Of a stretch of 46,598 nt of DNA, positions 19,289 to 27,700 are shown piece by piece (position 1 is the first letter of the stretch; each line of letters opens with the position of its first letter). The translations under genes were made by a program, and so were the position numbers. Below the pieces are notes generated by a model. It was given only the letters and a program-made list of their open reading frames with translations, searched no databases and was not told the DNA's origin. The stretch covers positions 1 through 46,598 of the forward strand of contig JAIBAP010000047.1 in assembly GCA_019695115.1 (NCBI GenBank). The letters run 5' to 3'. The DNA comes from Caldilineales bacterium (GTDB lineage: Bacteria; Chloroflexota; Anaerolineae; J102).

Positions 19289-20839
19289 TCAGCGCCGCAG
19301 GCTGCGCCACGCCTGCACCTGGCGGCTTTGGCTGTCGAAATTGACGCCGACGAGGGTAATGGGGCGGGCATCGAGGCCAAACTTGCCGGCGTACTCCTCG
19401 GCGGCGATCTGCGCCAGCGCAGCCTCGGCGCTGCCGTCCAGCTTGAACTCGAAGATGTAGAGATGATCGGGCAGGCTGACGACGGCGTCCATGCGGCCGC
19501 GGTTGGTGCGCACCTCCACGTCAATCGCCGTTCCCATCAGCTTCAAGATCAGGTAGAAGATCGTCTGGTAATACTTCTCCTGCCTGATTTGAATGTCGTA
19601 GGGCACGTTGGCGAAGAAGACGCTGAGGATGGCGAAGAAGCCTTCCAGGTCGTGGCTTTCGAGGGCCGTGATCAGCTTCCACAGCGCATTGTCGTTGACG
19701 CTGCGTTCCTGCGCGTTGAACTCGGCCAGCAGGTAGGCGATGAAGGCCTCTTCGACTTCGAAATTGGGATAGCCCAGGGTGTAGACGCGGCGGGTCGGCT
19801 CGTAACCTTTGATCGTCAGATAGCCGGTCTGGAAGAGCAGCGGCAGGATCGAGAGGCTTTCGATCTCGTAGGTGCTGAAAGCCAGCTCGCGCACGCGCAG
19901 CTCTTCCAGTTCAGGTACGTCATAGGCGCCGGCTTTGAGCAGTTGAAGCAGGAACGTCGGCGTGCCCGTCTCGAACCAATAGTTGGCAAAACGCTGCTTG
20001 GCCAGAAACTGGAGCGTCGAAAAGGGGTTGTAGACGTTGGGACAGCCGGCGACAAAGCAGTAGCCGTTGTACCAGCGCCGAAGTTGGGCCATGATCTCGT
20101 CAGGCTGGCTGCCCTGCGCTGAGGCGATCACAGCGATGTGTTCCTGAAAATGGCTCTGCACCTCGTCCTCGGTCAGGCCCAACAGCGTGGCAAAGCGCGC
20201 GTCCGCCGTCAGATCGTCGAGGTTGTTCATGCCGGAGAAGATGCCGACGCGGCTGAATTTGCTGACGCCGGTGATGAAGACGAAGCGTAGATAGGCGTCC
20301 AGCGACTTGATCGTGGTGTAGAAACCCCTCAGAGTGTCGCGGATCGCCCGGGCCGTGGGCAGGTCGGCGATGTTGTCGAGGATCGGCTTGTCGTATTCGT
20401 CAATCAGGACGACGACCTGGCGTTCCCGCGCCAGGCGCAGGATCAGCTCGCTAAAGAGCGCATCGAACGGCCCGTCGGCCAGGCCGACGCCGTACTCCTG
20501 GCCGATCTGCCGGGTGTGACGACCGATGGCGTCTTTCAGCTCGTCGGCGCTGCCGATTTGATAGCGACTGAAGTCAATGTGCACGACCGGATGAGGCTGC
20601 CAGGCGTAGTCGCTGCCGGTGATCCACAGGCCCTGGAACAACTCGCGTTGGCCGCGGAACAGCTCGTTCAGCGTGGAGACGAGCAGGCTCTTGCCGAAGC
20701 GCCGCGGGCGCGCCAGGAAATAGGCGCCCTTGTTGTAGCGCACCAGTTCGTAGATGACGCGGGTCTTGTCCACATAGACAAACCCCCCGGCGATGATGTC
20801 GCGAAAGGTGTAGGCGCTGGCCTGCACGGGCCTAAGCAT
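19289..20839 (-). CDS. AAA-ATPase-like / PD-(D/E)XK nuclease-fold protein
   Basis: A 516-residue protein of the large 'AAA-ATPase-like plus DUF1703' family. Near the N-terminus 'IAGGFVYVDKT' is the family hallmark, and the P-loop is the variant RPRRFGKS with Lys50. 'VVLIDEYDKPI' is Walker B. The C-terminal nuclease-fold domain keeps the Asp in 'RMDAVVSL' and the Glu-x-Lys core in 'YIFEFKLDG'. The start at 20839 is preferred over upstream Met codons because AAGGATGG lies 9-16 bp before it and two other candidate starts fall inside or beyond the promoter. The role is not established; these genes occur as scattered multi-copy families in many bacteria and are sometimes suspected to be mobile or defence-related. 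Confidence 0.85.
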   Translation of the reverse strand: MLRPVQASAYTFRDIIAGGFVYVDKTRVIYELVRYNKGAYFLARPRRFGKSLLVSTLNELFRGQRELFQGLWITGSDYAWQPHPVVHIDFSRYQIGSADELKDAIGRHTRQIGQEYGVGLADGPFDALFSELILRLARERQVVVLIDEYDKPILDNIADLPTARAIRDTLRGFYTTIKSLDAYLRFVFITGVSKFSRVGIFSGMNNLDDLTADARFATLLGLTEDEVQSHFQEHIAVIASAQGSQPDEIMAQLRRWYNGYCFVAGCPNVYNPFSTLQFLAKQRFANYWFETGTPTFLLQLLKAGAYDVPELEELRVRELAFSTYEIESLSILPLLFQTGYLTIKGYEPTRRVYTLGYPNFEVEEAFIAYLLAEFNAQERSVNDNALWKLITALESHDLEGFFAILSVFFANVPYDIQIRQEKYYQTIFYLILKLMGTAIDVEVRTNRGRMDAVVSLPDHLYIFEFKLDGSAEAALAQIAAEEYAGKFGLDARPITLVGVNFDSQSRQVQAWRSLRR

Positions 20840-20891
20840 GGCGGCTTCCATCCTTGAACGTTGGTGGTGGCTTGCGACTTCCCACGCCTCG

Positions 20892-20920
20892 ATCATACAA
20901 GCAGCGTGCGGGTGTGTCAA
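20892..20920 (-). promoter_or_regulatory. Near-consensus sigma-70-type promoter of the AAA-ATPase gene
   Basis: Read on the minus strand: TTGACA (20920-20915), a 17-nt spacer, then TATGAT (20897-20892). This is a perfect -35 and a five-of-six -10 at optimal spacing. Transcription would begin near 20885 and leave a ~45-nt leader before the chosen start at 20839. The rest of the 259-bp gap (20840-21098) shows no gene and no clear plus-strand promoter. Confidence 0.75.
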
Positions 20921-21098
20921 CAACCTGGGCGGTCACGGAGTCTTGTAGCGTTTTTGTAACGGTCGTCGCGTAGGATGGGGCCATTGCTTTGCACCGAAGC
21001 CTGTTTTGCGCAACTTATCTTTGCTGGGGCGCTGCCGTGGGGCGACGTCCCGCTGTTTTCGGCTAGAGAATGGACACTGATTTCGAGGAGCGTTTGCC

Positions 21099-21695
21099 AT
21101 GGCTCTTGACGTCACCCTGATCACCGACGACCCTCGCCAACTGCCGCCGGACTACGGCCGGCTGGTGGATGCGCAGCAGCCGTTACCGGCGGGGGTGCGC
21201 TTCTTCGAGGAGCGCAAGACCTGGCGCGGGCTGGGGAAACGCGTGGGCCTGAGCCTGCTTTTCATCGTCCTGGGCCTGCTACTCATCGCGACCGATTTCA
21301 TCGTCTCGCAGACGATCGGCGAGATCGATCTCTTCGTGCTCACCCTGATCGGCCTGGCGTGCTGGTTCGCCGCCTTTTTGCTGATCCGATCGCTCTGGCC
21401 CAATATCAAGATCATGCGGCGGCAGCAGGCGGGGGAGGCCACCTGCTACGGCGTGTTCATCACCGACGCGGCGCTGCTGATCCACACCGACCTCGATCTG
21501 ACCCTGATTCCACGCCTGAACGCGCTCCAACTGGACGGCGGTCAGTTGCACTACACCTGGCAGGACAAACCAAAGGTGCTGTCGCTGCCCGCACAGGTGG
21601 TGGGCGCCGACGCCGAGACGTTGCGGCAGGCGGTCCAGGTGTGGCTAAACAGTCGATCTGTCAGGTGGCTGGCAGCTACATCCACTTACACGTAG
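21099..21695 (+). CDS. Two-helix membrane protein, unknown function
   Basis: A 198-residue protein preceded by GAGGAG 10-15 bp before the ATG. A cytosolic N-terminus of ~45 residues is followed by two membrane helices (about 49-69 and 77-99) and a C-terminal soluble domain of ~95 residues with alternating hydrophobic residues ('[30 protein letters not shown]'-like pattern), resembling a PH-like or bPH2-type beta domain. I cannot assign a function. It ends 14 bp before the beta-helix protein gene, so the two may share a transcript. Confidence 0.65.
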   Translation: MALDVTLITDDPRQLPPDYGRLVDAQQPLPAGVRFFEERKTWRGLGKRVGLSLLFIVLGLLLIATDFIVSQTIGEIDLFVLTLIGLACWFAAFLLIRSLWPNIKIMRRQQAGEATCYGVFITDAALLIHTDLDLTLIPRLNALQLDGGQLHYTWQDKPKVLSLPAQVVGADAETLRQAVQVWLNSRSVRWLAATSTYT

Positions 21696-21709
21696 AAGGG
21701 GTTTTCCCC

Positions 21710-24129
21710 ATGAAACAGCGATCCTTCGTCCATCTCCTGTTCATCACCCTGGCGGCGCTGATCCTGCTGGGCCTGCCCGGCCCGGCGGCGCCGGCCGCGC
21801 CGGCCGCCACCCTCACCGTCACCAATCTCAATGACAGCGGGGCCGGCTCGCTGCGCCAGGCCGTGATTGACGCCGCCAGCGGCGACACCATCAACTTCAG
21901 CGTCACCGGCACCATCACCCTGACCAGCGCCCAGATCTCCATCAACAAGGACCTGACCATCACCGGCCCTGGCGTGGCAATCTCACCGTCAGCGGCGACA
22001 ACAACCGGCGCGTCTTTTCGATCAGCTCTGGCCGCACGGTGACCATCTCCGATCTGACCATCGCCGATGGCAAGAGCACTCTCGGCAACGGCGGCGGCGT
22101 CAACAACGCCGGCACGCTGACGTTAAGCTACTGCACCATCTCCGGCAACTCGGCGACTAACGCCAGCAGCGCCGGCGGCGGCGTCAACAACGCCGGCACG
22201 CTGACGTTAAGCTACTGCACCATCTCCGGCAACTCAGTGACTGGCGCCAGCAGCGACGGCGGCGGCATCTACAACGCCAGCACGCTGACGGTCAGCCACA
22301 GCACTTTCTCCGGCAACTCGGCGGCCCGCGACGGCGGCGGCATCTACAACGCCTCTGGCAGCGGCAGCACATTGACCGTGAGCAACAGCACCTTCGACGG
22401 CAACACGGCGACCGGCTACGGCGGCGGCATCTACAACGCGTCCAGCAACCCGATGAGCGTGACCGACGGCGCCCTCTCCGGCAACTCGGCGGGCCTCGGC
22501 GGCGGCCTTTTCAACGGGGTCGGCGCGCTGACCGTGACCGGCGGTGCCTTCACTAGCAACACGGCTGGCACGGACGGCGGCGGCATTTTCAACGCCTATG
22601 CCGGCACGCTGACGGTGAGCAACAGCACCCTCGACAGCAACACGGTGACTGGCGACCCCGGCCACGGCGGCGGCATCGCCAACGACATCGGCGGTACGTT
22701 AACTGTGACCGGCAGCACTCTCTCCAACAACTCGTTGACTGGCGCCAACGGCAACGGCGGCGGCATCTACAACGGCGCCAGTGGCACGGTGACCGTGAGC
22801 AACAGCACCCTCTCCAGCAACATAGCGACCGTCAACGGCGGCGGCATCTACAATTCCGCCGATGGCTCCTCCGGTGGCACGGTGACTGTGAGCAACAGCA
22901 CCCTCTCCAGCAACAAGGCGACTGGCGGCGATGGCGGCGGCATCTACAATCACTCCGATGGCTCCAGTGGCACGGTGACCGTGAGCAACAGCACCCTCTC
23001 CGGCAACCAGGCGGACTACTCGGGCGGCGGCATCTACAACGCTGGCACGCTGAACTATGCCAACACCATCATCGCCAACTCGACCTTCGGCGGCGACTGC
23101 GTGAACAGCGGCGGCACGATCGGGACGAACACCAAAAATCTGGTGGAAGACGGTAGTTGCTCCTCCGTCTACAGCGGCGACCCCAAGCTGGGCGCGTTGA
23201 GCGGCGGGGTGCATGTGCCCCAGAGCGACAGCCCGGTGATCGACGCCGGCGACGCGGCCACCTGCGCGGCCGCGCCGATCAGCGGCGTGGATCAGCGGGG
23301 CCAGGCGCGGGATGATTGGCAGTGCGACATCGGCGCGGTGGAGGTGAAGCTGAGCGACACCGACACGGTGATCAAGGCGGTGGGCGGGACCGGAACCTAT
23401 ACCTTCGGCCCGACGCTGGCGAAGATCCAGGTGAACAATGTCGGCAGCCTGCTGGCTGCGGCCAGCGCCAGCGTCCCGGCGGCGGCGCTGACGTCGTTGA
23501 CGGTGAAACGGGTGGATGGCAACCATCCGCAGGCGGGCGTCGCCAACTTGCAGACGGGTCACTACTGGACGATCACGCCCAGCAGCGGGGCCAGCGGCTA
23601 CAATCTGGACCTGACCCTGCCGGCGATCGACTTCACGCCCGATGGCTACGACAAGCTCTGCCGCTACACGGGCAGCGGTTGGGAGTGCGCGGCCAGCGGA
23701 TTCGATGGCCCCGCCAAGAGGATCACCCGTTCGGGGGTGACGCAGCTTTCGGACTGGGTGGCGGGGGACAACGTGGGGCCGAACGCGGTCACATTGCGGG
23801 GCTTTGCGGCGCGGGCGGGGGGCGGGTTCCCTGGTGCGGCGGCGTGGGCGGCGCTGGCCGGCGGGGGGTTGTGGGCGGCGGCGTGCCGCCGGCGCCGCCC
23901 GACCCCGGCCGGGCAGCAGGGGGGCAGGGGCGGGCGGCCGCAGCCGGGGCCGGCTGAGCCGGGGGACGGGCAACCCTTCCCGGCCCAGACGGCCGTCACG
24001 GCGGCCGCCTGGGCGGGGGCGTACGAGCGGCCGGCGATCAGCAGTCGCGGGCAGCTCAAGCACTTTGCCGGGTCACCCCTGCTCTCCGAGCCGTTGGATC
24101 CGTTGGCTCTGCCAGGGCTGGGGGAGTAG
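21710..24129 (+). pseudogene. Beta-helix surface protein with choice-of-anchor-type C-terminus, broken by one frameshift
   Basis: The N-terminal part starts at 21710 with a signal peptide and reads '[18 protein letters not shown]', the typical N-terminus of parallel beta-helix surface proteins. At about 21974-21975 the frame breaks. Adding one base in GGCGTGGC would restore '[21 protein letters not shown]' and join it to the frame that ends at 24129, giving about 807 residues. The second part has a dozen or so repeats of the kind 'GGGIYNAGTLTVSNSTLSGN', then 'SPVIDAGDAATC...DQRG...CDIGAVE', typical of choice-of-anchor Q domains, a C-terminal hydrophobic helix followed by Arg residues, and a long Pro/Gly-rich tail. 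Either a sequencing error or a recent mutation explains the break. Confidence 0.75.
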
Positions 24130-24155
24130 GACGCGTCTGGTAGGAGGCAGGGAGA

Positions 24156-24590
24156 ATGCTCGACAATCGTTCCCGTTCCCAATTGCTTTTCGTCCTCTAC
24201 AACATCGGCCTCTTCGGCTCCTTCGCGGCCTGTCCCCTGCTGGCTTTCCTAGTCAGCAGCATCCCCGACCCCAACGATAGCGGCCGCCGTCTGATCCTGG
24301 CGGCCCTGGTGATCGCCGTGGGGCTGGTGACGCTGGCCATTGCGGCGCGCATCGCCATGCGCCGCTTTTATGCTCGCGTCTGCGGCGAGGCATTCGCCCG
24401 CTGGCTGGCCAGCCCCAGCCTCGGCGAGACTGTAAATGCCGAGTTGCTGGCGGAGATGGCCGGGCTGCGCCCGGAGGATGCCTGGAACGCCCGCCAATTT
24501 CTGGAACGCAAAGCCGCCGCCGCCGGCATTGCCTACCAAGACGCCGACGTTCCCAACCGCCGCGGCTACCCCTTCCCTCGCCAGCCATGA
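24156..24590 (+). CDS. Small two-helix membrane protein, unknown function
   Basis: A 144-residue protein with GGCAGGGAG just before the ATG. Two membrane helices (about 10-34 and 44-65) precede a cytosolic tail of ~75 residues with an amphipathic helix ('AEDAWNARQFLERKAAAAG'-like). No enzymatic motif is visible. It begins 26 bp after the beta-helix gene and may be co-transcribed with it. No function is proposed. Confidence 0.55.
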   Translation: MLDNRSRSQLLFVLYNIGLFGSFAACPLLAFLVSSIPDPNDSGRRLILAALVIAVGLVTLAIAARIAMRRFYARVCGEAFARWLASPSLGETVNAELLAEMAGLRPEDAWNARQFLERKAAAAGIAYQDADVPNRRGYPFPRQP

Positions 24591-24604
24591 CCCGAGGCGT
24601 GACC

Positions 24605-24733
24605 ATGACCTTCGTCTCTGGTGCTCCTGGCTTTGGCGCTGATTTTCCAGGCATCGACCTTTCGCAAGGAATGGCCACAAACCAGCAGATGCGATCAGCA
24701 CCTGAAGCGCGATTCCAGGAGGCGCTCTCATGA
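24605..24733 (+). CDS. Possible 42-residue ORF coupled to the next gene
   Basis: An ATG at 24605 opens a 42-codon frame whose TGA overlaps the ATG of the 1818-residue protein (ATGA). The product has no recognisable motif. The overlap would permit translational coupling, but CCAGGAGGCGC just before 24730 already gives the large gene its own ribosome site. This may be a chance frame. Confidence 0.2.
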   Translation: MTFVSGAPGFGADFPGIDLSQGMATNQQMRSAPEARFQEALS

Positions 24734-27700
24734 AGCCCTATGTGCGCCTGTTGCGCGGCCCGATTGCCTTTGGCCGCAAGCCCTTGCTGTTGCTGGGCCT
24801 GGGTCTGCTGCTGACCCTCGTGTGGGTCTGGCGGGGCGCAGCCCTGCCGGCCGGGCCCACCAGCCCTCCCGACGGCCTCTACCTGGCCGATGGCAATGCC
24901 AACCCTGGCGCCGTCTACCGTCTGCAGAGCGACGGCTCGCTGGCGACCTACTACACGCGCCCAGCTGGCGCGCTCAGCCACTTTGCCTTCTCGCCAGCGG
25001 GCGAACTGTTTTATCTGAACGCCAGCGAGACCAGCATCTACACCGTGGCCCCGGAAGGCGAGCAGGTCTACTTCACCCACGATACCTACGTCAAAGACCT
25101 GGCCTTTGGTCCCGGCGGTTTCCTCTACTTTTCGGACGCCCGTGGCGCCGGCGGAGATGGCCACATCTGGCGTCTGCGGCCCGGCGCGAACCTGCCGGAA
25201 CTGTTTTCCACCGTGCCCATCGCCAGCGTCGGTTACTGGCGCGGTGACTTCGCCTTCGACGGCGCCGGCGTCCTCTACCTGAGCAGCGGCAACACCTCCA
25301 GCGCTGTCCTCTACCGCGTGGACGATCCCAACGCTGGGCTGCCTCAAGCCATCTACCAGCAAAACGAGGAACTGGATGGCTTCGTGCGCGATGGCGCCGG
25401 CGCCTTCTACTTCACCACCCGGATCGGCGGCATCTATCGGCTGATGTTGGGCGAACCTCGCGTTTTGGTCTGGCCTGTCCCTGGAGGCCGCGGGGTGTGG
25501 GACATCAACCTGGTGGGTGCGGTCGGGCCGGGGCCAACGCCAACAGCTTCCCCGACCGCCACTGCCACCTCGCGGGCCACCGACACCCCCACAAGCACGC
25601 CCACCGCCACCCCCACCCAGACGCCGACGCCCACCGCCACTCCGGGCCGCAGTGTCACGGCGCCCAAATGGTTGGCCGCACCGGTGCTGGATGGGCGGTG
25701 CAATGAGACGGAGTACGCCGAGGCTGGCAGCGTGTCGTTGCTGACTCCAGGCGGCAGCCCAGGCCCCGTCGCCAAGCTCTTGCACTCGGGCCTCGACCTC
25801 TATGTCTGCTTCAGCGCCATCCCCAATGCGACGGAAGGGCAGGCGGTTGTGCGCATCGACCCCAATCACAGCCGCAGCGGGCTCATCATGCCTGGCGACT
25901 ACCAGTTTGGCGTCACTGCTGGCGGGATCATCAGCGCCGCCCAGGGCAGCGCTAATGGCGACTGGTCGCCGCTGAGCGCACCTGCCAGCGACTTCGCTGC
26001 TGTTGTGGCGCCAGCGGGCAGAGACGCCTGGGCTGCGGAGCTGCGCATCAGCCTGGAATGGGCCGGCGGCTATGCCCGCAGCGATGGCGTGAGCCTGGCA
26101 GTGGAGGGGGCCGACGGCACAGAATCAACCTGGCCCGAATCAGCCAGCGCGCGCGCGCCGGCCACCTGGGGCGACCTGATCCTGGCTCCCCTCTACGCCG
26201 ATTCCGTGACCGCTGCGTCCGCCTTCCTCGACGGGCGCGAGGGCTATCTGGTGGCGCCGTACGCGCCTGACCTGAGCCCGCCGGAGATCACCATCGAGGC
26301 CTGGGTCAAGGTGGTGGATGGCGACTGCGGCGCCCTGGTGGGTAATGGGCGCGATGTCTCGTACTGGCTGGCTTTCTGCCGGATGATCCAGTTTGGCCAC
26401 GACGGCGCCGATTCTGTCGAGACCGGGCAGCATCCCCTGGGCGCTGGCTGGCATCACGTGGCCGTTACCATGGCTGCCGCCACGGGTATTCGCACCTTCT
26501 ACCTGGACGGCCAGGTGGACGCGCAGTTCGGCTGGGAGCCTGCACACGAGGACACGGGCCAAGTGAGCGACCCCGCGCGGCTGGGCGCCTCGGATCGCAT
26601 GTTGCGCATCGGCTCGGACCGCGCCGCCCCGGATGAGGTGAATCACCTGCACGCCTATGTCAGTGAGCTGCGCATCTGGAAGCGGGTGCGCACGGCGGAC
26701 GAGATTCAGCAAGACGCTTTCCGCCGGCTGAGCGGGGCCGAGGATGGGCTGGTTGGCCTGTGGCCCTTCACCCACGGTTTGCAGGACATCGCCGGCGGCC
26801 ACGATGCTGGTCTGGTGGGCAATGCCTCGCTGGCGCGAGAGGGGCCTGACGTGCACAGCTTCTTGCCCACGCCCACGCCCGTCCCCTACACCTACCCCAC
26901 CCCTGCGCCGATTCCGGCCTGGGGCGGCCACATCTCGGCCATCGCCGAGGGCATCACGTTGGATGGCGTATGCAAGCCGAACGAGTATCCAGATGACAGC
27001 ACAGTCATTCTGGAGCCGGATCGCACCCTCTCCATGCGCTTGCTGCTGACGCGTGAAGCCCTCTACCTGTGCACCAACATCCTCTGGGGCGGCCATGGGC
27101 TGGACAGCGCCGTCACGCTGTGGATCGACCGCGATGGCCGGGGTGGCGCCGCGCCGGGGCCGGCAGACCTGCGCCTGCGCCTGTTGCCGGACGGCGCCCT
27201 CGAGGCCGGCACGGGAGATGGGCAAGGGTACGGCGGCCCCGCGCCGGATGTGTTTGCCAGGCGCACCATCTCGGACACGCGGCTTGCCTTGCAGGAAGAC
27301 GTTCGCACCGTGAACTCGCCGTGGTGGGCCGGCGAATTGCGCATCCCGCTGGAGGCGCTGGCGCCCACTGTTCCCGGCGGTCACTTGCGCTTTGCCCTGT
27401 CGTTTGCGGGGACCCTCGCGGCCGGCGCGCTGCCGGATCAGCCGCAGGAGACCAGAGTGACGGGGGGGTGGCCGGCCCGCTTCGATCCTCTGCGGCCCGA
27501 CACCTGGGGCGAGGCGACCACCGACCAGCCGCCTCAAGACCTCTACCTGCCTCTGATGAGCTGGCAGTCTTCGCCGGCGCAAGCGTCTGTGGGGGTAGGC
27601 CCTGGCGCCCCCGCCGGCGATGCGGCGGCAACCAGCGCGCTGGCCCTCATCACGCCAGAGCAGGTCCAGAGCCTGCGCCTTCAGCAACCCGGCGCGCAGG

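Noticed and set aside
22699-24063. 454-codon minus-strand frame antisense to the beta-helix gene
   Set aside because: Repeat-derived shadow ('VAGEGAVAHGHRATG'-type) of the plus-strand repeats.
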